Origin: JAIBJN01 sp963775625
Lineage (GTDB): Bacteria > Actinomycetota > Thermoleophilia > Gaiellales > Gaiellaceae
NCBI GenBank assembly: GCA_963775625.1
Contig: CAVZJM010000003.1
Coordinates: 140,751-204,750, forward strand
Length of the DNA stretch: 64,000 nucleotides
Direction: 5' to 3'
Every line of letters starts with the position of its first letter. The first letter of the stretch is position 1. Of this stretch, positions 25,376-34,028 are shown piece after piece. The translations under genes were made by a program, and so were the position numbers. The notes beneath the pieces are model-generated. The model searched no databases and was not told the DNA's origin. It worked only from the letters and a program-made list of their open reading frames with translations.

Positions 25376-27852
25376 GGGATCTCCACCCGGATCCGCGTTC
25401 CCTTGCCCGGCGGGCTCTCGACGTGGAGACGCCCGTCGAGGGCCTCGACCCGGTCGACGAGGCCCCGGAGGCCCGAGCCCCTGCTCGGATCCGCGCCGCC
25501 CACTCCGTCGTCGGCGATCTCGACCACCGCGTGCCCGTTCACGGATGCGATGCTAACCGCGACCGAGGACGCCTCGGCGTACTTGGCCACGTTCGCCAGC
25601 GCCTCCGAGACAACGTAGTACGCGGCGGCCTCCACCGGCTCGGGCAGCCGGTCCTCCAGGAGCTCGAGCTCGACGGGAAGCGGAGTCCGGGAGATGAGGG
25701 CCTCGAGCGCGGCGCCGAGGCCGCGATCGGAGAGGACGGCGGGGTGGATTCCGCGCGCGAGCTCCCGCAGCTCCTCCAGGGCCTGGGCCAGCTCGTCGGA
25801 GGCCTCGCCGAGGAGGGTCTCGGCCTGCTCGGGCTCGCTACGCAGCCGTGCGTGCGCGAGCCGGAGCATGAGCGAGAGCGACACGAGCCGCTGCTGCGCG
25901 CCGTCGTGGAGGTTGCGCTCCAGCCGGCGCCGCTCGACGTCGCTGGCCTCGACGAGCCGAGCGCGGGAGCGCCGCAGCTCGCTCTCGTGGAGCGTCCGCT
26001 CGGTGATGTCCATGCCGCAGATGAGAAGCCGCGGCTCACCGCGGTCGTCGCGGAGCGGCGTCGTCGACCACGCCACCTTGCGGCCTTCGCCGCCGGCCGA
26101 GATCCAGGTGCTCTCGTACTCCCCGCGCCCGCCCTCGGCAACGACCTCTTCGAGCGTGCGGCGCACCGCCTCGCGCTCCTCCGGAGCGATGAAGAGATCC
26201 CAGAACGGATAGCCGCGCGTAAGGTCGTTGTCGCGACGGCCCGAAAGCCGCTCGAGCGAGGTGTTGACGCGGAGGACGTAGCCGCCCGGCGTGACGAGGC
26301 AGAGGAGGCTGGGCGTCGAGTCGACGACGGTGCGGATGAAGTCGCGCTCGTGCTCGAGGTCGCGGTGACGCTGCTGGAGCTCGGCGTGAAGGCGCTCGAG
26401 CTCCGCCTGGGCGCGGTTTCGCTCGGTGAACTCCCGTCCGATCAGGACGGCCTCGTTTCCTGCCTTGACGATCCTGGCTTCGAAGTCCCGGGGAACTCCG
26501 TCGAGCTCGAGCGTGTACTCGCCAGTCACGAGCTCGCCGGTGTCGATCGCGCGCCGAATCCCTGCGACGAGCTGGTCGGCCACGTCGCGGGGCAGGACGT
26601 CGTGTGCCGTCGCGCCGAGCAGCTGGTCGGGAGGCACCGCCAGATCCTCGGGCTTGCCCTTGTACTCCAGGTACGTGCCGTCGCGGTCGAAGCGGAAGAT
26701 CAGGTCGGGGAAGGCGTCGACCAGCGCCCGAATGCGCGTCTGGGCATCCGCCAGAGCGGCCAGGCGCTGCTCGTTCTCGAGCGCCAACGCGGCCGCCGCG
26801 GCGACGGTTTCGAGGAGAAGGGGGTCCTCCTCCAGCGAGCGATGGTGAATGAGCGCAGCCACCGGTTGCCCGTCGCGCTCGACCATGGTCGCGAGCTCCT
26901 CCCCGCGCTCCTGGGGCAGCTCGATCGGGCTCCCGTCCAGGTCGGCGTAGGAGTGCGTCTCGGGAATCCAGTAGGCCAGCCGGAGCGTGGGATCGCCGAG
27001 CGCCCGGGCGAGCGCTTCCCGCAGCTCGCCCGGAGCGTGCGCCTGCCCGAGCTCGAGAATCAGCTGCCCGACTCCCTCGCGTGCCAGCCGCCCGCTGAGC
27101 AGGCCGGCGATGAACGCCGGCGGGACGCATGCGAACGTGACGACGACGACCCAGAAGATGAGATCCCCGGCCCGGGTCGAGACGCTTCCCGCGACGAGCG
27201 CGAGCCCCAGGAAGGCCAGCGTCGTGCCGGCGGTCAGGTAGACCGGGAGGAGGACGCGCCTGAGCGGCGCCGAGGCCGCCTTCCACCGCCGCCGGAACAC
27301 GAAGAGCGAGGCGACGAGCGCCGGGATCGCGACGGCGATGAGGACGCCGTTGATCGCCGCGACGGCGTTGGGAGAGTCGACGATCAGGAACGCGTTCTCG
27401 GGACAGCCGGTGCAGCTCCGGTCCGGGTCGTCGAAGAAGGAGATCAGGAGCGCGCCGACGGTGAGCTCGAAGTACGCGATACCGACGATCGTGTGGACGA
27501 GCCGCGTCTCCAGGTAGCCGCGCGGGAACGCCAGGAGCGCGTGGACGAAGACGGCGATGAAGATCCCGCCGAACGTCCAGCCGAGCGTGAACACGAACGA
27601 CTCGTTGGAAGCGCTCAGGGCACCGACGAAGACGGAAAGCCCCACGGCGGTCAGCAGCGGCCCGAAACGGTTGTCCGGCCGCCGGGCCCAGGCGAAGAGA
27701 CCTCCGAGGATGAAGGACCACGCGCCCAGAACCTGGGCGGTGACCGCGAACGCGGGCGCGTCCTCGTGGTCGCTCGTGAGCAGCAGAGCGAGCGCCCCCG
27801 CGGTCAGGAGGAGCCCGAGGCCCAGGACCCCTGCGAACGTGCGCCGGCGCAT
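25366..27852 (-). CDS. Membrane sensor histidine kinase with GAF-like and two PAS domains (HisKA_3 type)
   Basis: An 828-residue kinase. About eight N-terminal membrane helices (residues 1-270), including a periplasmic stretch with a CTGC motif between helices, are followed by a GAF-like region (around 280-375), two PAS/PAC domains (around 385-500 and 525-640), the dimerisation helix ERRRLERNLHDGAQQRLVSL with the phospho-histidine, and an ATPase domain with EALANVAKYAEA and EIADDGVGGADPSRGSGLRGL. HisKA_3 kinases pair with NarL-type regulators, as here. The CxxC might sense redox or bind a metal; this is a guess from position only. Confidence 0.92.
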   Translation of the reverse strand: MRRRTFAGVLGLGLLLTAGALALLLTSDHEDAPAFAVTAQVLGAWSFILGGLFAWARRPDNRFGPLLTAVGLSVFVGALSASNESFVFTLGWTFGGIFIAVFVHALLAFPRGYLETRLVHTIVGIAYFELTVGALLISFFDDPDRSCTGCPENAFLIVDSPNAVAAINGVLIAVAIPALVASLFVFRRRWKAASAPLRRVLLPVYLTAGTTLAFLGLALVAGSVSTRAGDLIFWVVVVTFACVPPAFIAGLLSGRLAREGVGQLILELGQAHAPGELREALARALGDPTLRLAYWIPETHSYADLDGSPIELPQERGEELATMVERDGQPVAALIHHRSLEEDPLLLETVAAAAALALENEQRLAALADAQTRIRALVDAFPDLIFRFDRDGTYLEYKGKPEDLAVPPDQLLGATAHDVLPRDVADQLVAGIRRAIDTGELVTGEYTLELDGVPRDFEARIVKAGNEAVLIGREFTERNRAQAELERLHAELQQRHRDLEHERDFIRTVVDSTPSLLCLVTPGGYVLRVNTSLERLSGRRDNDLTRGYPFWDLFIAPEEREAVRRTLEEVVAEGGRGEYESTWISAGGEGRKVAWSTTPLRDDRGEPRLLICGMDITERTLHESELRRSRARLVEASDVERRRLERNLHDGAQQRLVSLSLMLRLAHARLRSEPEQAETLLGEASDELAQALEELRELARGIHPAVLSDRGLGAALEALISRTPLPVELELLEDRLPEPVEAAAYYVVSEALANVAKYAEASSVAVSIASVNGHAVVEIADDGVGGADPSRGSGLRGLVDRVEALDGRLHVESPPGKGTRIRVEIPCG

Positions 27853-27856
27853 GTGG

Positions 27857-28213
27857 CTATCGAAGCACAGCGCGGAGCACGGCGCCCGTCAACTCGCCCT
27901 TGGTGACGAAGGCGGCCGCGCCGCAGCGGGCGACGATCGAGCCGAAATCCGACTCGTCGTGGCTCGAGGTGAGGACGACCTTGGGGCCGATGCCGTTCTG
28001 GCGGCAGAGCTCGTTCGCCACCGTGAAGCCGTCCATGTCGGGCAGCTGGACGTCGAGCAGGACGAGATCGGGCTGGAGGCGCTTGACGGCCTCGAGGCCC
28101 GAGCGGCCGTCCTCGGCCTCCCCGACGACCTCGAATCCGTCGGCCTGGAGCAGCGTCCTGGCCGTCGCACGAAAGCTCGGGTGGTCGTCGATAATCAGGA
28201 CCCTGTAAGCCAT
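27857..28213 (-). CDS. Stand-alone receiver-domain protein
   Basis: A 118-residue receiver domain without an output domain: VLIIDDHPSFR, Asp54 in LVLLDVQLPDMDGF, and a C-terminal FVTKGELTGAVLR with the conserved Lys. It may act as a phosphate sink or relay for the kinase encoded 4 bp downstream. The ATG at 28213 fits the domain start; a longer frame adds residues unlike the family. A TTCACC-type 11-bp repeat array lies directly upstream and points towards this gene. Confidence 0.88.
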   Translation of the reverse strand: MAYRVLIIDDHPSFRATARTLLQADGFEVVGEAEDGRSGLEAVKRLQPDLVLLDVQLPDMDGFTVANELCRQNGIGPKVVLTSSHDESDFGSIVARCGAAAFVTKGELTGAVLRAVLR

Positions 28214-28214
28214 C

Positions 28215-28253
28215 GTTGCGCAAATGGTGGCAAAGCGGTGAATCGCCGGGAAT
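28215..28253. promoter_or_regulatory. PHO box between receiver gene and CHAD gene
   Basis: GGTGGC (28226) and GGTGAA (28237) lie exactly 11 bp apart, with weaker GTTGCG (28215) and GGGAAT (28248) in the same phase. This is the spacing of PhoB/PhoP boxes. It could serve the divergent receiver gene, the CHAD gene, or both. Confidence 0.5.
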
Positions 28254-28290
28254 ACGGCTAGCCACACTCTTTGCGGGCTACCATCCGACC

Positions 28291-29733
28291 GTGGCGAGGC
28301 TCCGCGAGACGCACGAGCGCGAGCTGAAGCTCGCCGTTCCGCCCGGCTTCGCGCTGCCCGCTATCGCGGGCGAGAAGCTCGGCCCCGAGACGTTCACGTC
28401 CACCTACCACGACACGGCCGACCGCGCGCTCGCGCGCGCAGGGATCACGCTGCGGCGACGCGTGCAGAACCGGCGCGGCCTCTGGCAGCTCAAGCTGCCC
28501 GGCGAGGGCGAGCGGCTCGAGCTCGAGGTTCCCGGCGGGCCGGGTGGGCCGCCGGAAGAGCTCGACACGCTGCTCGCCGGCGTTCTCCGCGGACGGCCCC
28601 TCGAGCCGGTCGCCGCGCTTCGGACCACGCGCGAGGGTGTGCGCGCGCGGGCGAACGGGCGCGCCGTCGCCGATGTGACCATCGACAAGGTCGCCGTGCT
28701 CGACGGGCGCCGAGTGCGGGAGCGCTTCGTCGAGCTCGAGGTCGAGGCCCTCGCCGGCGGCGCCGATGCCCTCCCCGCGCTCGAGCGCGTTCTGCTCGAC
28801 GCCGGGGCCACGCCCGGAGACGGGCGGTCGAAGGCGTTTCGGGCGCTCGGCTACTTCCCGTCGGAGCCGATGGCCGCGCCACGCTGGGCGCCGGCGCCCG
28901 AGCACGTCCGGGCGATGATCGCCGTGCAGGTCGGCGAGCTGATCGCGCACGATCCCGGAGCCAGGCTCGGCGCCGACCCGGAGGAGCTCCACCAGGTGCG
29001 CGTGGCCACGCGCCGGCTGCGGGCCGTGCTGCGGGCAGCGCTCCCCCTGCTCGATCCCGCTTGGACGGAGTCGCTGCGCGGCGAGCTCGCCTGGCTGGGG
29101 GGCGCGCTGGGGCCGGTTCGCGACCTCGACGTCCTCCTCGAGCGCCTCCGAGCCGAGATCGCCGAACTGGAGCCACCCGAGCGCCGTGCGGCCGAGGACT
29201 TCCTGAGCGCACTCGATGACGACCGGGCCTCCGCGCGGGGGGCGATGCTCGTCGCGCTGACGAGCGCCCGCTACGCCGAGCTCCTCACCCGACTCGAGGC
29301 GGCGGCCGTCGCGCCCCGCGCACAGGCTGCCGACGTCTCGCTGCGGGATATCGCGGCACGAGAGTTTCGCAAGCTCCGCAAGGCCGTCCGGCAGCTCCCG
29401 CCAGACCCGTCGGACGACGAGCTGCATGCGGTGCGCATCCGGGGCAAGCGGTCGCGCTACGCGGCCGAGCTGGCGCAAGGTGTCGTCGGCAAGCCGGCGC
29501 GACGCTTCGTCGAGGACGCGAAGCGCTTCCAGGACATCATCGGCGAGCACCAGGACGCGGTCGTCGCCGAGGCGCGAATACGCGACCTGCTCGTTCGGTC
29601 CGAGGGCACCCGTGCGCACTTCGTGGGCGGGAGGCTGGTCGAGCGCGAGCAGGAGCGCCGCCGCCAGGCGCGTGCCGACTTCCCGGGAGCCTGGTCGCGG
29701 CTAGAGCGAAGCGGGAAGCGGGCCTGGCGCTGA
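28291..29733 (+). CDS. CYTH-CHAD domain protein (polyphosphate-associated)
   Basis: About 480 residues from GTG at 28291. The N-terminal CYTH (triphosphate tunnel) domain shows ETHERELKLAV (the ExExK signature), FTSTYHDTADRALARAGITLRRR and LWQLKLPGEG. The C-terminal CHAD domain is helical and rich in conserved His, Arg and Lys (EELHQVRVATRRLRAVLRA; DELHAVRIRGKRSRYAAEL), residues known to bind polyphosphate. CYTH domains hydrolyse triphosphates or inorganic tripolyphosphate. The location beside ppk, ppx and pst genes supports a polyphosphate role. The NUDIX gene starts 17 bp downstream. Confidence 0.9.
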   Translation: MARLRETHERELKLAVPPGFALPAIAGEKLGPETFTSTYHDTADRALARAGITLRRRVQNRRGLWQLKLPGEGERLELEVPGGPGGPPEELDTLLAGVLRGRPLEPVAALRTTREGVRARANGRAVADVTIDKVAVLDGRRVRERFVELEVEALAGGADALPALERVLLDAGATPGDGRSKAFRALGYFPSEPMAAPRWAPAPEHVRAMIAVQVGELIAHDPGARLGADPEELHQVRVATRRLRAVLRAALPLLDPAWTESLRGELAWLGGALGPVRDLDVLLERLRAEIAELEPPERRAAEDFLSALDDDRASARGAMLVALTSARYAELLTRLEAAAVAPRAQAADVSLRDIAAREFRKLRKAVRQLPPDPSDDELHAVRIRGKRSRYAAELAQGVVGKPARRFVEDAKRFQDIIGEHQDAVVAEARIRDLLVRSEGTRAHFVGGRLVEREQERRRQARADFPGAWSRLERSGKRAWR

Positions 29734-29750
29734 GCACCGAGGGCGAGACG

Positions 29751-30143
29751 GTGCAGGCCGCGGGCGGGGTCGTCTCCCGGCCCGGCCCCGAGGGCGCCGT
29801 CGAGGTGCTGCTCGTCCACCGGCCCCGGTACGACGACTGGACGCTGCCGAAGGGGAAGCTCGAGCCCGGTGAGACCCACGAGGAGGCGGCGGTGCGGGAG
29901 GTCGAGGAGGAGACGGGCTTTCGCTGCGAGCTCGGCCGCGAGCTCCCCTCGACGAGCTACCACGACAGCAAGCGCCGGCCGAAGGTCGTCCGCTACTGGG
30001 CGATGCGGCCGCTGGACGGCGATTTCCGCCCCCACCGTGAGGTGGACGAGATCCGGTGGGTTTCCCTCGATGCGGCGATGGAGCTGCTCAGCCATCGCCA
30101 CGACGACAACGTGCTGCGGGCCTTCGCCGCGAGCGGCGGCTGA
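29751..30143 (+). CDS. NUDIX hydrolase
   Basis: A 130-residue NUDIX enzyme with the full Nudix box: the core GKLEPGETHEEAAVREVEEETG (GX5EX7REUXEEXGU pattern, around residues 39-61). Such enzymes cleave nucleoside diphosphates linked to another group, for example 8-oxo-dGTP or diadenosine polyphosphates. The stop overlaps the start of the histidine phosphatase gene (ATGA). NUDIX plus histidine-phosphatase is the domain order of mycobacterial MutT1, which is a single fused protein encoded next to ppk1 in M. tuberculosis. Here the two parts are separate genes. Confidence 0.9.
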   Translation: MQAAGGVVSRPGPEGAVEVLLVHRPRYDDWTLPKGKLEPGETHEEAAVREVEEETGFRCELGRELPSTSYHDSKRRPKVVRYWAMRPLDGDFRPHREVDEIRWVSLDAAMELLSHRHDDNVLRAFAASGG

Positions 30144-30580
30144 TGTCGCTTCTGCTCCTCCGCCACGCGACCGCAGGCCACCGGCGCCCGGGCGTCGAGG
30201 AGGCCGAGGACCGGCTGCGACCGCTGGACGCGCGCGGTCGACGCCAGGCGGACGTGCTCCCGGCGGTCTACGCGGCCTTCGGGATCGAACGCGTGGTCAC
30301 GAGCCCGTACGTCCGTTGTCGGGAATCAGTCGTCCCGCTCGCGCACGCGTTAGGTCTGCCGGTCGAGGAGCGCGACGAGCTGGCGGAGGGAGCGAGCGAG
30401 GCCGAGATCTGGGCCCTGGTCGCCGAGCTCGCCGGAACGACGGCGGTCCTGTGCACGCACGGCGACATCCTCGGCGTCCTCCTCGACGAGGAGCCCGAGA
30501 AGGGCTCGACGTGGGTGGTCGACGCCGACCCCGGCGGCGACAGTTTCAGCCGCCGCGACTATCTGCCTCCCCCCGCCTAG
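30143..30580 (+). CDS. SixA-like histidine phosphatase
   Basis: A 145-residue branch-1 histidine phosphatase. It starts with the catalytic RHG-type motif LLLLRHATAGHRR (His near residue 8), contains VVTSPYVRCRES (second Arg) and the second catalytic His in AVLCTHGDILGV. SixA members dephosphorylate phosphohistidine, and the MutT1 C-terminal domain is of the same type. It is translationally coupled to the NUDIX gene. The 3' end overlaps the convergent PRC-barrel gene by 4 bp. Confidence 0.88.
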   Translation: MSLLLLRHATAGHRRPGVEEAEDRLRPLDARGRRQADVLPAVYAAFGIERVVTSPYVRCRESVVPLAHALGLPVEERDELAEGASEAEIWALVAELAGTTAVLCTHGDILGVLLDEEPEKGSTWVVDADPGGDSFSRRDYLPPPA

Positions 30581-30849
30581 ACCCGTCTCGGGCCGGCGAG
30601 GAGGCCCCCTGAACGAAGGACGATGCGACGCTCGCCGACGCTCACCTCGTCGACCTCTGCCACGGGGACGTGCACGAGCCAGCTCCCGAGCAGGCCGGCG
30701 CGCACGGAGAGGAGCGCAGGGTGGCCGCTCTCCCGGTCGATCCGGACGTCCTCGACGACGCCGATCTGCGCCGACGGCCCGAACACGCCGAAGCCGCGGC
30801 AGTCGGCAAGCAGCTGCTCGGGCCCCTGGTTGTCCTCGTGCCTGCCCAC
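30577..30849 (-). CDS. PRC-barrel-type small protein
   Basis: A 90-residue protein from GTG at 30849. Its core (CRGFGVFGPSAQIGVVEDVRI ... RAGLLGSWLVHVPVAEVDEVSVGERRIVL) fits the PRC-barrel fold, with the typical G-V-V-E-D strand and a V-P-V-x-x-V pair. Its role is unknown. It converges with the histidine phosphatase gene and sits 88 bp downstream of ppx. Confidence 0.6.
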   Translation of the reverse strand: MGRHEDNQGPEQLLADCRGFGVFGPSAQIGVVEDVRIDRESGHPALLSVRAGLLGSWLVHVPVAEVDEVSVGERRIVLRSGGLLAGPRRV

Positions 30850-30937
30850 GAGCCCATGGTGCCGAGAGCATCGGTCGGAGTGGGTTACGTCCCCATGAAC
30901 CCTCGGTGAGGAACGTGTTAGCGGTTCGGGCTCCGGG

Positions 30938-31825
30938 TCAAGCGGCCGAGGCGGCCAGCTCGTCCAGGAGCGCGAGCGCGGCCCCTTCCCGCAGCCCGGC
31001 GCGGGAGACCTCGAGCGGGACGCCGAGGCGGGCCTGGAGGCACGAGAGGATGACGACCCCCGCCGCGAGCGTGCGGACGCGATGCTCGTGCAGGCCGAAG
31101 GTCTTCGCCGCCTTCGCCGACGGGCGCGCGCCCAGGATGCGCAGCGCCGCGTCGAACTCCTCGCTCTCGAGCTCCCACCCGACCAGCTTGCGGAGCGCGC
31201 GGGCGGTGCCCCCGGTCGCCAGCGCTGCCTGCGGGAGAGGCGGCGCGAAGGCTTCGAGATGGCGCTCGACCTCGTCCCTCGCGGCGGCGAGGGCACGCCT
31301 GCCGGGCGGGTCGGTGCCGAGGAACCGCTCCGTCAGCCGGACGGCCCCGGTGTCGAGCGAGCGGGACCAGGCCGGCCCGCCCTCGGCCGTTCCCACGACG
31401 ACCTCGGCCGAGCCGCCGCCCACGTCGCAGACCGCAACGCTCTCCGGCAGCCCCCTGGCTGCCGCGACGGCGCCCGCGAACGCGAGCCGCCCCTCCTCGT
31501 CGGCGGAGAGGACGCGAACCGGGCCGCCCGTCGCGGCGAGGAGCTCGCGGACGAGCCGGTCGCCGTTCGCGCTCTGGCGCCCCGGTGCGGTGACGAGCAC
31601 GTCGATCGCGCGGGCGCCGAGCGTCCGAGCCCTCTGGGCGAAGCCTCCTGCGCAGCGGGCAGCCTCGCCGATGCGCGCGGCGGAGAGCTGACCGTCGCGC
31701 TCGACGTCCTCTCCGAGGAAGAGGTGCACGCGCTCCTCGCGCAAGGGCACGAGCTCGCCGCCCTGGCGGCGCGCCACCAGCAGGCGAACGGTGTTCGAGC
31801 CCACGTCGACGATGCCGATCTTCAT
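30938..31825 (-). CDS. Ppx/GppA-family phosphatase
   Basis: A 295-residue member of the exopolyphosphatase/guanosine pentaphosphatase family, which removes phosphate from polyphosphate or pppGpp. It has the ASKHA-fold start IGIVDVGSNTVRLLVARR, EEGRLAFAGAV, the phosphate-binding CDVGGGSAEVVVGT, and ALATGGTARALRKL. It is of the short type (about 300 residues) lacking the C-terminal HD-like domain, like mycobacterial Ppx1. It lies 37 bp downstream of ppk on the same strand, so synthesis and breakdown genes are linked. Confidence 0.92.
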   Translation of the reverse strand: MKIGIVDVGSNTVRLLVARRQGGELVPLREERVHLFLGEDVERDGQLSAARIGEAARCAGGFAQRARTLGARAIDVLVTAPGRQSANGDRLVRELLAATGGPVRVLSADEEGRLAFAGAVAAARGLPESVAVCDVGGGSAEVVVGTAEGGPAWSRSLDTGAVRLTERFLGTDPPGRRALAAARDEVERHLEAFAPPLPQAALATGGTARALRKLVGWELESEEFDAALRILGARPSAKAAKTFGLHEHRVRTLAAGVVILSCLQARLGVPLEVSRAGLREGAALALLDELAASAA

Positions 31826-31862
31826 GGCGAGGGATTCTCGCCTCCTGGTCGGCTGTAACCGT

Positions 31863-33974
31863 CTAGCGAGGCCGGCGCGCGACGCGGCGGCGCGCACGCG
31901 TGCGCGCCTTTCGCATGAGCGCGTCGTGGCTCCCCTTCGCGCCATGGTCCTTGCGCGGCTTGAGGCGCTTCCAGCCGCCGTCCGCTTGCAGCGTCCAGGC
32001 CGTGTTGTCGTCGAGCAAGACGTCGAAGGCGGCGGCGAGCTGGGCCTGCACCCTCGGATCCTCCACGGGCACGGCGATCTCGATGCGGTGATCGAGATTG
32101 CGGGTCATGAGGTCGGCGCTCCCCAGGAACGTCGTCGCCGAGTCGCCCGCCTCGAAGACGAAGAAGCGGCTGTGCTCGAGGAAGCGGCCGAGGATGCTGC
32201 GGACGCGGATCGTCTCCGAGAGCCCGGGCACGCCGGGCCTGAGCTGGCAGATCGAGCGGGCCGCGATGTCGATCTGGGCGCCGGCCTGCGAGGCGGCGTA
32301 GAGCTCCTCGATGATCGTCTCGTCGGTGAGCGCGTTCGTCTTCAGGCGGATGCGCGCGTGCTCGCCGTCTTCGGCCGCCTTGGCGACGGCGCGAATCTCC
32401 TCGACCAGGCGGCGGCGCAGGTTGAACGGCGCGACAAGGAGCTTGCGGAACGCCTGCGGGCGGCCGAAGCCGGTGACGTAGTTGAAGAGGTCCGCGACGT
32501 CGGCGGCGATCTCCTCGTCGGCCGTGAAGAGGCCGAAATCCTCGTAGATCCGGGCCGTGAGCGCGTGGTAGTTCCCCGTCCCGATGTGGACGTAGCGCCG
32601 CAGCGCGTTCCCCTCTCGCCTGACCACGAGCGTGGTCTTGGCGTGGATCTTGAGGTTGGGGAAGCCGTAGACGACGTGGACGCCCGCGCGCTCGAGCGCC
32701 CTCGACCACTCGATGTTCCGGTGTTCGTCGAAGCGGGCCTTGAGCTCGACGAGGCAGACGGCCTGGCGCCCGTCCTCGGCCACCTCGATGAGGGCGGGGA
32801 CGACCGGGGAGTCGTCGCTCGTCCGGTACACGGTCGTCTTCAGCGTGACCACGGCGGGGTCCCGGGCGGCTTCGCTCGCGAAGCGCTCGAACGTGGTCAC
32901 GAAGGAGTCGTACGGATGGTGGACGAGCACGTCGCCGCGCCGGATCTCCGAGAAGAACCCCTCGCCTCCATGCACGGCGGCGAGGCGGGCCGGCGTGCTC
33001 GGCACCCACGGCTCGTCCTTCAGGTCGTCGCGGTCGAGCGCCGCGAGCTGCGAGAGGTCGGCGAGGTCGAGCGGCCCGCGAATCGGGTACACCTGCTCCT
33101 CCCCGGCGCCGAGCCCCTCCATCAGGCGCCCGAGCATCCGGTTCGAGACCGAGCCCGAGACCTCGAGGCGGACGACGTCGCCGAAGCGACGCCGGCGCAG
33201 CTCGAGCTCCACCGCCTCGAGCAGATCGTCGGCCTCGTCCGAGACCTCGAAGTCGGCGTCGCGGGTGACGCGGAAGACGGCACGCTCCATGATCTCCATC
33301 TGCGGGAAGAGCCAGTCGAGAAAGTGCGCGATCACGCCCTCCAGGGGAACGAACGCGCTGCGCTTGCCGACCTGGAGGAACCGGGGCAGCCCCTCCGGCA
33401 CCTTGACGCGCGCGAAGCGCTCCTCCCCGGTCTCGGGGTCGCGCACGAGGACGGCGAGGCTGTTGGAGAGCCCGGAGATGTACGGGAACGGCTGGCCCGG
33501 GCCGACTGCGAGCGGCGTCAGCACCGGGTAGATCTCGCGATCGAAGCGGCGCTCGAGCTCGGCGACCTCCTTCTCGGAGCACTCGTCGACCTGGGCGATG
33601 GCGATCCCCGCCTCGCTCAGCGCCGGAACGAGCTCCCGGCCCCACAGCCTGGACTGGCGCGCCGTGAGCGCAAGAACGCGCTCGCGGATCTCCGCGAGGG
33701 TCGTCGACGGCGTCCGGCCGTCCGGCGACCGCACGGCGATCCCGGCCGCCTCCTGGCCCAGCAGACCGGCAACGCGCACCATGAAGAACTCGTCGAGGTT
33801 GGCGGAGAAGATCGAGCAGAACTTGACGCGCTCGAGGAGCGGGACCGAGGCGTCCGCGGCCAGCTCGAGCACCCGCGCGTTGAAATCGAGCCAGGAAAGC
33901 TCCCGGTTGAGGAGCCGCTCGCCTTCCTGGGAGATCTTGCCGGTCGCGGTCGCCATGGATGAAGATTGCATCAT
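31863..33974 (-). CDS. ppk: Polyphosphate kinase 1
   Basis: A 703-residue PPK1 that polymerises ATP gamma-phosphate into polyphosphate. It has the N domain (LLNRELSWLDFNARVLELA), VRFCSIFSANLDEFFMVR-type VKFCSIFSANLDEFFMVR, KTTVYRTSDDSPVV, and the catalytic region KLKIHAKT-like LKIHAKTTLVVRREG then YVHIGTGNYHALTARIYEDFGLFT with the phospho-accepting His, and the second active His in C1/C2. Length is normal. ATG at 33974 is used; a second ATG at 33956 is equally possible. A PHO-like array lies 23-50 bp upstream. Confidence 0.96.
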   Translation of the reverse strand: MMQSSSMATATGKISQEGERLLNRELSWLDFNARVLELAADASVPLLERVKFCSIFSANLDEFFMVRVAGLLGQEAAGIAVRSPDGRTPSTTLAEIRERVLALTARQSRLWGRELVPALSEAGIAIAQVDECSEKEVAELERRFDREIYPVLTPLAVGPGQPFPYISGLSNSLAVLVRDPETGEERFARVKVPEGLPRFLQVGKRSAFVPLEGVIAHFLDWLFPQMEIMERAVFRVTRDADFEVSDEADDLLEAVELELRRRRFGDVVRLEVSGSVSNRMLGRLMEGLGAGEEQVYPIRGPLDLADLSQLAALDRDDLKDEPWVPSTPARLAAVHGGEGFFSEIRRGDVLVHHPYDSFVTTFERFASEAARDPAVVTLKTTVYRTSDDSPVVPALIEVAEDGRQAVCLVELKARFDEHRNIEWSRALERAGVHVVYGFPNLKIHAKTTLVVRREGNALRRYVHIGTGNYHALTARIYEDFGLFTADEEIAADVADLFNYVTGFGRPQAFRKLLVAPFNLRRRLVEEIRAVAKAAEDGEHARIRLKTNALTDETIIEELYAASQAGAQIDIAARSICQLRPGVPGLSETIRVRSILGRFLEHSRFFVFEAGDSATTFLGSADLMTRNLDHRIEIAVPVEDPRVQAQLAAAFDVLLDDNTAWTLQADGGWKRLKPRKDHGAKGSHDALMRKARTRARRRVARRPR

Positions 33975-33996
33975 CCCCGGTCGCAGCGCGAGCCGA

Positions 33997-34024
33997 GGTG
34001 ACGATCTGGTGAAAGACTGGAGAA
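33997..34024 (-). promoter_or_regulatory. PHO box upstream of ppk
   Basis: On the plus strand GGTGAC (33997), GGTGAA (34008) and GGAGAA (34019) are in exact 11-bp phase; seen from ppk they read TTCTCC-TTCACC-GTCACC. The position and orientation fit activation of ppk by a PhoB/PhoP regulator. Confidence 0.6.
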
Positions 34025-34028
34025 GGCG

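Noticed and set aside
25423..27906. An 827-codon open frame opposite the histidine kinase
   Set aside because: Antisense shadow of the kinase; no recognisable domains and biased composition.
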